This document shows positions 38,936-50,020 of a stretch of DNA of 64,000 bases, piece by piece; position 1 is the first letter of the stretch, and each line of letters opens with the position of its first letter. The translations under genes and the position numbers were made by a program. The DNA comes from Struthio camelus (taxonomy: Eukaryota; Chordata; Aves; Struthioniformes; Struthionidae). The stretch is from positions 7,774,214-7,838,213 of the forward strand of contig NC_090964.1 in the NCBI RefSeq assembly GCF_040807025.1, read 5' to 3'. Below the pieces are notes generated by a model. It searched no databases and was not told where the DNA came from. It saw nothing but the letters and a program-made list of their open reading frames with translations.

Positions 38936-38941
38936 AATAAA
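38936..38941 (+). terminator. Candidate IFNLR1 polyadenylation signal
   Basis: AATAAA, the first canonical hexamer seen after the IFNLR1 stop codon, about 1.2 kb downstream. An ATTAAA follows near 38963. No transcript evidence is available. Confidence 0.5.
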
Positions 38942-41900
38942 AGGATATGAAGAAAAGCAATGCATTAAAAGAAAGAGGGAGATATACAAGACATTCGCTA
39001 CATTCAAAGAGAATATTCCTGCATGAGGGAAGGGTGTTGTAGAGGGTATTAATGCTCACATTTTCAGAGAATCAGGAGAACAAAATCAGAAAGAGGTGGG
39101 AGTGTTCTGGGTGGTTAAGAACAGCTTTCAAAGAGGAGAATTAGACCTACTAAGATCCTGGACTCATGTAAAAACAGGAGGTGAGAGAAAAGATTTGTCC
39201 ACAGGAATTTTCCTTTTATTCCTGCTTGTCCCCCCAGGTGTCCCCAGGTACGTTCTGTATTGTAATCCCGCCTTTTCATTTAGAAAGATAAAGATCATCT
39301 AAATATAATCACCACCCATTTTCTTTTGCAATCAAGAAAAAACCCCTAGGCCTTGAGTTACAGGAAGCTCAGGAGAAGTTGTGTAACCTCTGCAAAGTTA
39401 TTTTGACATGTCATAGCTCTGTGAACAGGGCCTGGGATCAGTTCTTCATCTTGTCATAGGTTTCTCAGGAAGGAAGCTGGGGAGAAGACTGCAGGCCAGG
39501 GGAGCTGTACTGGCGGCAGCAGCATCCCAGTCCTAAAGTGCTCATTCACCACAGCTTGAGACCTCCTTCCATCACACCAGGAAAGGGTCAGAGGTGGCCA
39601 GAGCCCAGCGTTCCCTCCGCTAGAGCAATCAGCCTATAACTTACTCCTTACTTAACACCTACGGCCATGTAAGGAGGAAAGCAGCTCTCTCGCCTCAGTG
39701 GAAGAAGAGGTATGACCCAGTCAATCAGAAAACTTGGATGTTTTTCATCTAATGGATAAGCACAAGAACCAGAATCAGATCTCCTACATTCTTTGGTCAG
39801 CAGTCACTGGGCTTCATGCAGTCCTCAGAGTAGAGCTCTACAGCCTGAGCCTGAGCCCTCCAGCACCTCAGAGGAGGTAACCATCTTGGTTTTTTGGCCT
39901 TAGACTGCTAGCTTTACAAATCTCTTGAACGCAAGATTTCTCTCCTCTTTCCCCAGCTGTGCTAAGTTATAAGCAGAGTTCCACAGAAAACCTGTGTTAT
40001 GAACTTCTCGATCTGCTTTTGTCCTCAGGAACTAACTTCTGATATAGGTTCAGGCTCTACAGTTTGGAGGTTGAAATCAAACTGTTGCATTTTAAACTTG
40101 GTACTAGATTTCTGGAAATCTTTGAGTGCCTAAAGATGCAGCTAAGTCCTTCCTGGGATATTCAAAAGATAATGTCTCTCTAGAAATAAGGACAAAAATT
40201 AAGTTTTAAGTGCCCTTCTCAAAATGAAAGTCTCGGGTGCAGTACAATTTCTCTCACTTCTGCTCTATCATGGGTCATCACACAATAGCAGCGTGAGGCG
40301 GTGAGTGACATGAGGGAAGGGAAAAATTAGAAAATAATTTAGCAAGTTATATCCAAGAAACACCCTAGCAAAGAGCTATACTTAATTAGATGCAGGCCAT
40401 ACTGATGGATAGGTGGGTTGTCTTTAATAAACCCGTCAGACTTCTGCATCTGTCAGAGTGAGATGAGAGAGACAAAAATGACAGCTGGTGCATCAGCGGC
40501 ATCATTCAGAGTATGCATCCCCCTTCATATCAAAGCAGGGCAGAATAGAAACTACTTCAGGAATAGAAATTCCAAGAGAGGAAGGGGTAAGCAAAAGGGG
40601 TAGTAACTTCTAACACATGTTTTGCTACCAGGATCTAGTAGTGAAAGTAGTGTGCTTTCAGTTGCAGAAGCACACATGGTTTGTGTTTTAATTAAATAGG
40701 CTGCAAGTCTGGTGTTCCTTGTGGGGCCCCAGGCTCGCTTGTAATAATGAGGAAAAAAATCTAGCATTCAGGAGCTTTAAATAGGTTTTAGACAATAAAA
40801 AAGCACTGCTCATAAGAAAGTGGCAGATGCCTAAACTTATTTGTCTAATGCACAGTTGTCCTACGTGGTTTGGGGCAGCTGCTTCTGTTAAAGCTTTTGT
40901 AGGGCTGAAGTGATCATAGTATGAACAGTTCTCAGCGCCCAGAAGGACAAGCTGTTTGGTTCTGCTTTGGAGGATCATCAGCCTAATGTCCAGTTAGTCC
41001 TGGGCAAAACTTAGGCCCCAGGACTTTATCCGTTTGTGAACAGTTACGACCATGGGATTAAGTAAATCAGAGAAATAACCCAAAGAGGTTATCCAGTCTG
41101 TGACAAGGGAATAGCTATATCATAAAAATTCAAAAGCAGTGACTAAGGGAGTTCTGATTTTATACACATCTGGTGATTGTAAATCCACAGCTCCTGGACG
41201 TAAGCAGTTACCTCTCATTTTCAACCACAGAAGGAAATGTCTCTCCCTCTTCTGAGAAAAGTCTGAAAATGTGACTGAAGGACACCCTAAAAACTAAGAA
41301 AGCTAAGGAACAGGAACTATGTCTCTTTTTTGTTTAGATTTCAGGCACATTCCCGGTTTCTACTATACATGATACTCAGAACAATGCCTTATATCATAAG
41401 CAACTATTAATATAAACTGTAGCTCTATGGTTGCCTCTGGCGAGAGCCACAAGGAAAGCAGGAGCAGCGCGTGCTCCTCCTACCAAAAGGATACCTCCTT
41501 TCTCTCACAGATGAAGAGAATCTCAGCAGCCACCCGGCCACACAGAAGCCATGGCACACCTAAGGATCTTGTGCTCTGCCCAATAGACAGCAGAGCTATC
41601 TATTAGTCATTTGGCTCCCACCCATGCTCAGTATGAACAATAGAAGAGCTTAAAAACTAGCGATCTATCTGACTTTCAGTTTAAGAAAATATCCAAAGGT
41701 GTTTCTTAAGTAAATAGGTGTCTTGTTTGCAGCAGTTACAAAATCAGCTATGTGCACAGCACTAATTTTTAACTTTTAGAGATTTAACGAGGCAAAGCTA
41801 TCCAACCAGAAAAGCAAGCCCTAAAACTGAAAAATGTCAGTGAAGGCTTTCAGGCAGGAAGCTCTTTATCAGGAAACTGGTATTTGGCTCTGTTTCAGAA

Positions 41901-42130
41901 GCTGGGGATTTTCTAAGCCTCTAGCTTGTGCACTTTTGTACAGTTAGGTGTGTATACTCAGAGGGGAGAGGTGCTCCTGTTGTCAGTCTTATACTCTCTC
42001 TCATATGCATACACATGCGCACACTTATCTTTAGTTGGTGATCTCAGATGGGAATACAGGCAGGATAGCAGCTCTGCAGCCTGTTACTGGGCAACAAAGC
42101 CAACCTGGCTTCACAAACAAGAACTTAATT
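38942..42130. other. Intergenic gap between IFNLR1 and IL22RA1
   Basis: About 3.2 kb. No gene recognised. A weak L2-tail-like stretch lies at about 41320-41440. Confidence 0.6.
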
Positions 42131-42132
42131 CT

Positions 42133-42139
42133 TATAAAA
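42133..42139 (+). promoter_or_regulatory. Candidate TATA box for IL22RA1
   Basis: TATAAAA lies 63 bp before the IL22RA1 start codon. Transcription starting about 30 bp downstream would give a 5' UTR of roughly 40 nt. Position and sequence fit; there is no transcript evidence. Confidence 0.5.
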
Positions 42140-42201
42140 GGTGATTCACCTGAGCACAGGAACAACTGCCTGCTCTCACATCCCAGCTTGCATAGTTATT
42201 C

Positions 42202-42244
42202 ATGAAGCAATTTCTGATCTTTTGGGCTGTTTGTTCAGTGGTCG
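42202..42244 (+). CDS. IL22RA1: IL22RA1 coding exon 1 (signal peptide)
   Basis: Encodes MKQFLIFWAVCSVV plus one base of Gly15, then a perfect donor GTAAGT at 42245 (phase 1). The peptide is short and hydrophobic, like the human 15-residue leader. In-frame TAG 9 nt upstream supports this start. Confidence 0.88.
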
Positions 42245-45200
42245 GTAAGTCCTGACTTCTTCTTTCCTATCACTGATCGTGGTTGTTTCTGTTGGGTCCT
42301 GTAGCATGAGAGGTGGTTCAGTCATGTTTCCTCAAACAAGACCTAGAGAATAAGCCATTGTGTGAGGTTGTTCAAAAGCTTTCTGCTGTGTTGCTCTCTC
42401 CTTTAAATATTTTCAAAGTGCCATTGGTGTGCTCAGTGCTTTATTGATTAGTAGGGAGAAGAAAAGATTCCTTTACTTCAAGGTACACTGATGTGTTATA
42501 ATTCAAATCCTACAGAAAAAAAGATACTCATTGATTTCAGGGGGCTTTGGATCAGTCCCCTTGCACCTTAAATGGAGGGGCATGTGAACAGATGAACAGT
42601 CCCAGTTGTAAGAAGCTGCAAATGTATAATATATCCCTAAAAGCCACTTAATCCTGCTCCAAATGTAGCAATCTCATTCCTGGATGAATCAAGGATAAAC
42701 TTGCCATGTTTTCAAATGCTAGCTTTTCAGATCATTCATCTGCTTCTGCCACAAGATAATTTGTTCTTCAGGTTTCACTGCTCTGTTCATGTGCCCATGA
42801 TCTTATACAGCAGAGGAAGGTGCCTAAAGAAAATTAAGAAACCGAGGAACTTTCATACCGTGAAATATCCTGGTTCTTCCCTGCCCACACTGGGCTTGTG
42901 TTACCACTGCTTTGCATAACTGTGTTTTGGTATAGATAAATGTGGGAAGACGGATATTTCCTACTTCTGATATGGTCAGGGTACTGTTGACCCAGTTTTC
43001 TTGGTGCCTAGACAGGACATTAGGAAGATTGTGCTAAGCCGTGTATGAGAGGAGGCAAGTGTTGAACAACAACTGAGGTCAGGACAAAATTTGGACAAGA
43101 CTGCAGCCCAATTCTGTGCTGTTTCCCTGCCCAAATGCCCTAAATAATAAGGCCGAGAACTGGATCTATGCTTTTCTGCCTAATTCTCCTCTTACATAGC
43201 ACAGTAGTTTAAACTGGTGACACTCAGTAGTCTGCTATGGAGGCAGCTGGAAGGAAAGCTTAAGGAGAGGATTCAGGAACTGGTATGCTTTAGTCTCTGT
43301 TCTACTGCAATTGGTCAATGAGCTCTTGTCCAAATCACCCCCATTTTCGGCCTCAGTTTTCCCATCTGTAAAATGGTACTACTTCTAATTGTATATCTCA
43401 CCATTTTTTTCGGGAGGGCTCTCTAATTTTATGTGTCCATTTACAAGCATCATAATGAACTGTTTTCAGCAAGTGCAGGCGGAAGCCCATGCAAGTTCAA
43501 GGTGTTTATCAATACTGCAAACCAAGAGTTGGAAGTAAGGCATAAACTATATATCTTTGAGGATGCATCTATAATCCCAATTTACACAGCTCATCCACTC
43601 TTCAGGTTACTCTTCAGGTTAGAAGGTTTAATGGATCCTTTAGGAAAGGAGCCTTTAGGGAATTTTACATTGTGTATTCCCATGGCAGTGACCACTTTGT
43701 AGTCTCTAGGACATTTCTGCAGTGTTTGCTCAGAGCCAGTTTGCTGCAGGTAGATCACAGTGATATTCTGCTCAGACCAGGGGCAAGTGACATTTCTGCT
43801 TACTAAAGCCAGAACCCAGCCTCAGTGGGGAGGCAGCACAGAACTCAGACTGCAGGGAGTTGCATGAGCTGTTGTTTGCCTTCACCCTGGCACTCCCAGA
43901 TCAGAGTCCAGGCCTCAGCCCTTTGAGTGTCACTCTGTACAGGCAGCCAATAAAGAAGGCAGAGGTTAACAGCACTCACACCTGCAATGATGTGAAACTG
44001 ATCTCAGCATATTGCTTCCCTGACTCGAGGCAGAAAGCAGAGAGAGAGTGTGTAGGCATGAATCTGGCCTTGAAAACAGACTGTTCTTCTTAGCTTCCCA
44101 GTCACTTAACTGCTTTAAAAGAAATATTATCAGGGACTCCTGGATTCTGCTTCTGACTCTGGCTTTTGGAGGCCTTTCTGTAAAACTTCTTAACTTTCAT
44201 TTCTTTGGCTTGAGCCAACAATCTGCAAAGCCTGTGCTGTGATGTGCTGGCTGGGTTCCTGTTCTGTGCAAGCTTCTGCTTTGCAGCCTATCTCTAGGTG
44301 ACTGGAAGTGGCATGCCTGGTATTTTTGTTCACTAAATGGCTGATCAGCACTAGACCCATATTCATCTGAAAGCTGAGATGCCAGAATATGCATTTTAAT
44401 ACTAGCTTCTTTCCCCTCCTAGGCATTGTCACTACAGAGGGATCATCATGTCTGAAACATGCAGCATTTTCTTCTACAAACTTTGAGAACATCCTGATAT
44501 GGGAAACTGAAGCAGATGTTCCTCCTGGCACTGCATTTGATGTCCAGTATAAACAGTATGTAAAGTCTGATTCTTTCTGGAGCTCTGTTGTTTAGGGCCA
44601 CTCTTTTCAAAGGGAGAAGGAGCAAGAAAGAAAAGTAGGCTTTGCTGTTTCTGCTACTTGTTTTGCTGCTCTGAAAATAGCTCTGCTTAGACAACAAATC
44701 AGTAAAGGACAGGATTATTTCCACTGCTGGACGGTGCTAAATTAAAGAAATAATGAAAATTTTAAGTCTTGGTTTGTCATCTTTACTGAGCTGCTCTTTG
44801 CCTTCAGCAACTTCTCCCCATTCCGCAGTTTCCTCACCTGCAAAATACAGGTAACAGTAATTGCCTTCCTTTGATTCAGTGATGAGAAATAAAAGAAATA
44901 GGACTAGTGCTACACAATAGCTTTGTTGCATTTGGACAGGTCCGCAAACTCAGCAGTGAATTTGCATGCAATGATTCAGTGCCTGAGCTGGGCAAAGAAT
45001 GCAAGAGTCCTGACTGCCAGGACACTCCTCTTGAAAATTACCTGCACTTCCTCAATGCAGTATCTGTGTAGATGCTGTCAGTGCGGAACGGATTAAGGAC
45101 TGTAACACAGAGGAAGTTTTTTGGCCATTCTATTCCCAACCACTTGCTAATTGTAACAATGAATTTGAAAATTACTAAGAGTTGGCATAACTGCCTGTTT

Positions 45201-48200
45201 GGATCATTGTAAAGAGGCACTGTATCATACCTGTTCTACTAAACAGACTAAAAGCTTTTGTTTGGTCCTCTCTAAGGTATGGAGAAAAAGTCTGGCTTAA
45301 CAAGCGTGAGTGCCAGGGTATCACACAGCCTTTCTGCAATCTCACTCGTGAAACAGAAAACTTCACTGAGCATTACTATGCCAGAGTGAGGGCCACTGGT
45401 CAGAACTACTGCTCCTCCAAGTGGGTACACTCAGAAAGGTTTGAACCCAGAAAAGAAAGTAAGTACCACTGCTGAAATCTATTAAATCCTGGTTACTAGA
45501 GACTCATTCTTAGTCTCATGGATGTCTAGGTCAGGATTTGCTCTAATTTCAGCGTTGCAAGACTTTGTGCTTGATAGGAAGAGAATGCAGGCTGTCTAGC
45601 TGAGGAAGAGGGTTTGTTATCGGGCAAGGAGGCAAATGAGCAGGTGTTCAGGGCCTTCCCTGAGGTCTGACACCAAAGTGGGATTAGAAGAGAAGAGGAA
45701 AAGTCAGATGTCCCTGAAGGAAGAGCTGCTATCAAGGCTGAAGAGGGGCAGAAGGATCCTAATAAGAGACATGATGGGCAGCCTGGGGGAGCCAGTGATA
45801 CAGTCATAGATGCTATGACCTGAAATGCAAACTGAAATGCAAACTCCAGAAAATCAGGATAAGCAGCTAGACCAGTGAATACCTTATATTTTCAACCACT
45901 GAGTGAGCTCTGCCACAGACACACAATATAGCCTTTGGGAATTCTGTTATTGGCTCTGTGACTAAAATTTTCCCTCTGCATATTTGTCAGAAATATTTCA
46001 GGGAGGCATTAGCAATCGATTATGAAGAGCCTTCAGATCTTTGCATGAAAGAAGCTCTGAGAGAGCCATATAGTTGCTTTGATCATTAAACATTCACTTT
46101 TCATTGCACAAAAATGTTAGCACCTATGGTGAAGGTATCCTATCCCTAAGAGCCATTCAGTTTGATTTTTTTCAAGCCACGTGGCCTTGAAGGATTACTG
46201 AATGCTGCTTTTAAATAGCCTGTTATAGACTGGGTTAAACCTCTGGGTAAATGCTGGGTGTAGCACCTGCCTTTCACTCACAATAAGTGTAGATACAATG
46301 AGCTCCTTTAGGGACTAGAAGCACAAAATTTTATAAAGACAAAATCTGAATTAAGGTTGGAATAGGAACTTAGGTAGGAGTTAGCTGAGTGGCCTGTGGT
46401 GGGATTTCACTCTCACCTCATCATGCATGCATGCAGGAGGACATCTCTGTGCAGGAAAGAGAAGCAATGAGCAAATAGTGAGACCATGGTCCTAAGAAAA
46501 AGCTTGGGGAATTTCTAGGGAATTCTAGGGAACACTGGCTAATGATGGCAGAACTCTGGGTGAAGAAAGTATCACCTGTTGCCTGATTTTTCCTATGCTC
46601 AATGAAATAAGTCTGAATATTTTTGTATATGAACAGAAAAAATAAAAAAATACATAAAACCAGCTTTTCTACTAAGTAAAACAATCTTTTTGAGCATTAT
46701 CAGAATTTTGTAGAAGTTTCACAATTTATAGTCAGTCCACAGTATCTGGATAAAGGTTAGCCTACATGTGCATATGATCATCTGATAATGTAACAGCTTT
46801 AATCTTAACCATTGACACTTCCTGTTTTATGTTTGCTAGCTATTATTGGAGCACCAGAAGTGGAGTATATTCCTAATGTACGTTCCATAAAGTTTCTTAT
46901 ACAGCCTCCCTATACTCCGCTGAGAGGTGAGGATCACCGCCATCTAACCATAGAGGACATTTATAGCAAATTTGGTACTGTTGATTATCACTTAACGATA
47001 TTCAACCAAAGGACACGCCAAAAGGTAAAGCACAACCTCAGACCACTAACCACTGACTTTTGTAAATCACAGTTTGCATAAGATGGAGAAGGACATCAGA
47101 GCTGATTAAAGACGGATGTGATTTCTGCGGCACAAGGGCAACTATCAGAGTCTTTGACTTTCACTATACAACAGGAACTTTAAGCATTCCTCTAAAACTC
47201 GGGGAGAACTAGGGTTTCCCACAGTACTGCATAAGTAGCAAGAAGTAAAACTGATAAATACGAAAAAGACACTGACTTAACTAGTCTCAAGAAATTGAAA
47301 TGCAAAAAAAAAACCCCAACAACAACAATAGTGGAAAGCAAATGATATATTTAGAATTCCCTATACACTGAATTATTGGAGTCTTGTAACATGTTATTAA
47401 CAAATACAATTTTATGTTGAATTTTGCAATCTGTGCTGAAGTAATTGTGTAGATTTTCGTCTTCCTAAAATACAGAATTTGTCTTTATTTTAAATAGTGG
47501 ACAAAGAATGAGCATAACAAAGAATTTGAAGTCTCCAACTTGGACCCAGACACTGAATATAATGGAACAGTACACATATGTCTCCTCGAGAGAAGCAGCA
47601 AATCTCAAGTATTTTGGGTTCGAACATTAGCAGGTGAGGCTGCTAACTCTGCTCCATTAAAAGTCTAGCTGGGATACTGGGTGCACAAGAGACCAGCTTT
47701 CAGCTGGTATAAAATAACATAGCTTTGGTAAAGGCATTGAAGCAACAATGACTTTCCTAATTTAGAAATCTAGTCCTACCAGACTAGATCTATAAGGTCA
47801 TTTAGATGATCCCACACAATTTTTCTAGTCTAGCTCTCTGAAGCAACATTTTCTATTCGTTCTTTCCACTAACCAGATAACACTTGGCTTCTCTACTGTT
47901 TTGTGGCACTCGCATTCTCTGGAGGACTGATGTTTGCTGCAATTAGTTATGTGATCTATAAATATATCAAGCAACGCAGTGCACAGCCAATGTCTTTGGT
48001 AAGTGTTCTTAAGCTGTTGCAGTAAATCTTTAAAATGCTCGGGACTGTGTGCATACATCTGAATAGTATTGCTAATTCAGGAGGATGAAAGAGCAGGCAA
48101 GGGCATTGTCTAGGCAGTTTGTCTACTGGCAGTTTGAATCTGGTCATCCTAGCACAGCTAGAGAAAATTTTTTAGGTGAGTTGCAAAGTACAGCAACAAA

Positions 48201-49936
48201 GATGCCTGCAGATTTGAAGAACCTTGGTTAGTCTATAAAATTAGATAAACGGCATGCATTGTCCCTAGAGGAGAACAAGACTTCACACTGATGTGTTAGA
48301 ACCACTCTCCAAATCACAAATCCCAAAAAGTTCAATTTCCTCCAATCTTAAACCTAAAATTTTCAGAAGTTTCTTATGATCTTGGTTTCCAATTTTTGAG
48401 TGACCCAATGGCAATAATTTAACAGGACTTGATTTATAAAAGAGGAGCGCTCAGAATTTCCCCCAAATAGGTCACCTTTAAAGGACGTATCAGGTTGGGT
48501 AGCTAAAACCTAAGGCATCCTAAATCACAAGTTCCTTTGGAAATCCTGACCCTTCTCACCTATCCCTCATCTCCAATAGCAAGTAATGGTTATGCATAAT
48601 AAACTTAAGGGTAATCTGTTTCCATGCTCCAGGGCTTAGGCCAAACACTGCAAAATTTAAGCAAGATTTTGTCTTCCTGCACAGTTGCACAATTTTCCTG
48701 AGGGATAATGAGAAATGTCTGCATTCCTTCAAAGGCTCACTGACCAGAAAAAATCCCAGAGATCTTGTGTCAGTGGAGTGGATCCCTTGTGATAGTTGCT
48801 GGCTCTCACTCATATTTTTCCAAAGAGAATTTTTAGGAATCTAAAGCAAGCCTTTAAAGTCATCGATTTCTTGCTAATAACTCATGTTTGTCTATCTGCT
48901 TCAACAGGATTTCAGAGGGATTTCATCCTTCCAGCCTCTTACACTGACAGTGGAGCACATTATAAAGCCTATTAATTTATCCAAACCTGCACTTCTCATC
49001 CCTGAAGTGCAGTTACCACAGATCAGCCAGCATTTGGACAAAGCACTGGATCCACCACAGTCTTTCTGTCCACCAAAAACTATCTATCAGCAACAGGCCG
49101 CTGTACCGGCATTCCAGCTGTCCCCTCAGCCTCGCTGCTTGGAAAGCACATCTCCTGGTTATACTCCTCAAACAGCTGAGCAAAGTGTTCCTTGTGCCAT
49201 GTCCAGCGAAACTCTGTCCCTAAACTATGGTGTGTGTGTCGAACACATGGACTGTGTTGACAAGAGAAAATTGCAGCCAAACCAGACACTAAAGGAAGTT
49301 TCTCCAGATTTTGTTGGTGGAAAGCTTGTAACCCAGACACTGGGAAAGAGCTGCAGTCATTGGAATTATAAAGAACAGAGGCCAAAATTGTTATTATGGG
49401 AGAGCAGTGACACAAGAGAGTCAGCTTTCTTACAGGGGAGCCCTGGGCAAACACAGCAGCTGCTGCTCCAGCCTGATGGGGTAGAAAGTAAATTGCGTAT
49501 ACCCCAGGTGCCACTTTCTCTGCTGGAACAAGGAAGCTGCTATAGACAACAGAGAGCAGAACTGCTACCATTATTGTCTTCAGTGAAAGTTGACAGAGAC
49601 TCTGTTTCAGAGGATGAATCCCTGTCATCTCTTTCAGCAGCTTTCTTCCTCTCAGTCTGTACTGGTAACAACCTCCCTGGAGAGCACAACACAGAGTGGT
49701 GGATGTCACCAGATTCATTCTCGTATTCTGAAAATAAATTGCAGTTCACAGAGACTCAAGAAACAGAGATGTTAACAGCAGCAAAGGAACTAAACTGCAC
49801 AAAATTGAATAATGCTGTGTCCCAAGACACTATCTCAGATCAGGACAGTGGCATCCCCCTCAGTATGTTGTTCAAAGATCTGAATTTAAAAGTTCAGTGG
49901 GAGCAAGGTATGGATGAGAACACAGAAATTTATTAG
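42202..49936 (+). CDS. IL22RA1: Interleukin-22 receptor alpha 1, complete coding region in 7 exons
   Basis: Ligand-binding chain for IL-22 (with IL-10R2) and, in mammals, for IL-20/IL-24 (with IL-20RB). It acts on epithelial surfaces through JAK1/TYK2-STAT3. Coding exons: 42202-42244, 44423-44555, 45277-45458, 46840-47024, 47498-47633, 47877-47998 and 48908-49936. All junctions are GT..AG with phases 1,2,1,0,1,0, giving 609 residues (human 574). Layout: short signal peptide; FN3 domain 1 with NFENILIWE and YGEKVW, like NFENILTWD and YGERDW in human; FN3 domain 2 with VRSIKFLI and HLTIEDIY; membrane helix about 231-254; box 1 PMSLDF at 264-269; tail with YGVCVEH, LLPLLSSVKVD and a C-terminal LFKDLNLKVQWEQ, matching YGVCMEG, QLPLLSSVQIE and LFRGLALTVQWES. 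The start has an in-frame TAG at 42193. Oddity: the domain 2 disulfide cysteines (human C128/C217) are Tyr129 and Phe220 here. Confidence 0.95.
43270..43405 (+). repeat. MIR-like SINE relic in IL22RA1 intron 1
   Basis: Contains GGCCTCAGTTTTCCCATCTG and TAAAATGGTACTACTTCTAA, the best preserved sense MIR core in the window. Confidence 0.7.
44423..44555 (+). CDS. IL22RA1: IL22RA1 coding exon 2 (first half of FN3 domain 1)
   Basis: Acceptor CCCCTCCTAG ends at 44422 and the donor GTATGT starts at 44556 (phase 2). Contains STNFENILIWETEAD and FDVQYKQ, similar to SSNFENILTWDSG and YSIEYKT in human. Confidence 0.95.
44770..44895 (+). repeat. MIR-like SINE relic in IL22RA1 intron 2
   Basis: Contains GCAGTTTCCTCACCTGCAAA and ATACAGGTAACAGTAATTGC, a sense MIR core. 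Confidence 0.6.
45277..45458 (+). CDS. IL22RA1: IL22RA1 coding exon 3 (second half of FN3 domain 1)
   Basis: 182 nt, the same length as IFNLR1 exon 3. Acceptor TCTCTAAG, donor GTAAGT (phase 1). It encodes YGEKVWLNKREC, CNLTRETENFTE and HYYARVRATG. The first-domain disulfide cysteines (human C71/C79) are kept. Confidence 0.95.
46840..47024 (+). CDS. IL22RA1: IL22RA1 coding exon 4 (first half of FN3 domain 2)
   Basis: Acceptor TTTGCTAG, donor GTAAAG (phase 0). It encodes APEVEYIPNVRSIKFLI and RHLTIEDIY, aligning with PPDVTCISKVRSIQMIV and HRLTLEDIF in human. The human cysteine position is Tyr129 (codon 46866-46868). Confidence 0.94.
47498..47633 (+). CDS. IL22RA1: IL22RA1 coding exon 5 (second half of FN3 domain 2)
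   Basis: Acceptor TTTTAAATAG, donor GTGAGG (phase 1). It encodes EFEVSNLDPDTEYNGTVHIC and QVFWVRTLA, aligning with EYEFFGLTPDTEFLGTIMIC and YMCRVKTLP in human. The second partner cysteine is Phe220 (codon 47612-47614). Confidence 0.94.
47877..47998 (+). CDS. IL22RA1: IL22RA1 coding exon 6 (membrane helix)
   Basis: Acceptor CTAACCAG, donor GTAAGT (phase 0). It encodes DNTW (human DRTW), one membrane helix of about 24 residues, a basic stop-transfer segment and QPMSL, the start of box 1. Confidence 0.94.
48908..49936 (+). CDS. IL22RA1: IL22RA1 coding exon 7 (cytoplasmic tail)
   Basis: 342 codons plus TAG, after acceptor TTCAACAG. It starts DFRGISSFQPLTL (human NVQRVLTFQPLRF), is rich in Pro, Gln and Ser, and has tyrosines including NYGVCVE. 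It closes with LLPLLSSVKVD and LFKDLNLKVQWEQ, both conserved in human IL22RA1. Confidence 0.95.
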   Translation, partial: DFRGISSFQPLTLTVEHIIKPINLSKPALLIPEVQLPQISQHLDKALDPPQSFCPPKTIYQQQAAVPAFQLSPQPRCLESTSPGYTPQTAEQSVPCAMSSETLSLNYGVCVEHMDCVDKRKLQPNQTLKEVSPDFVGGKLVTQTLGKSCSHWNYKEQRPKLLLWESSDTRESAFLQGSPGQTQQLLLQPDGVESKLRIPQVPLSLLEQGSCYRQQRAELLPLLSSVKVDRDSVSEDESLSSLSAAFFLSVCTGNNLPGEHNTEWWMSPDSFSYSENKLQFTETQETEMLTAAKELNCTKLNNAVSQDTISDQDSGIPLSMLFKDLNLKVQWEQGMDENTEIY

Positions 49937-50014
49937 GAAGACATAATGATATTAAAATCTAGATTCTGTTTACTTGCATGAAATAGTAACCTACCCTGCA
50001 AAATGTACAATGGA

Positions 50015-50020
50015 AATAAA
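50015..50020 (+). terminator. Candidate IL22RA1 polyadenylation signal
   Basis: AATAAA 79 nt after the IL22RA1 stop codon, followed by a T/G-containing stretch. It implies a very short 3' UTR of about 100 nt. Longer alternatives cannot be excluded. Confidence 0.6.

Larger units (their letters stand above)
37727..38941 (+). other. IFNLR1: IFNLR1 3' UTR (likely extent)
   Basis: Non-coding sequence after the stop, up to the first good AATAAA. It includes an AU-rich segment near 38410-38445 and a TG microsatellite. The extent is inferred from the polyadenylation signal only. Confidence 0.6.

Noticed and set aside
49080-49718. 212-codon open frame on the minus strand
   Set aside because: Exact antisense shadow of IL22RA1 coding exon 7.
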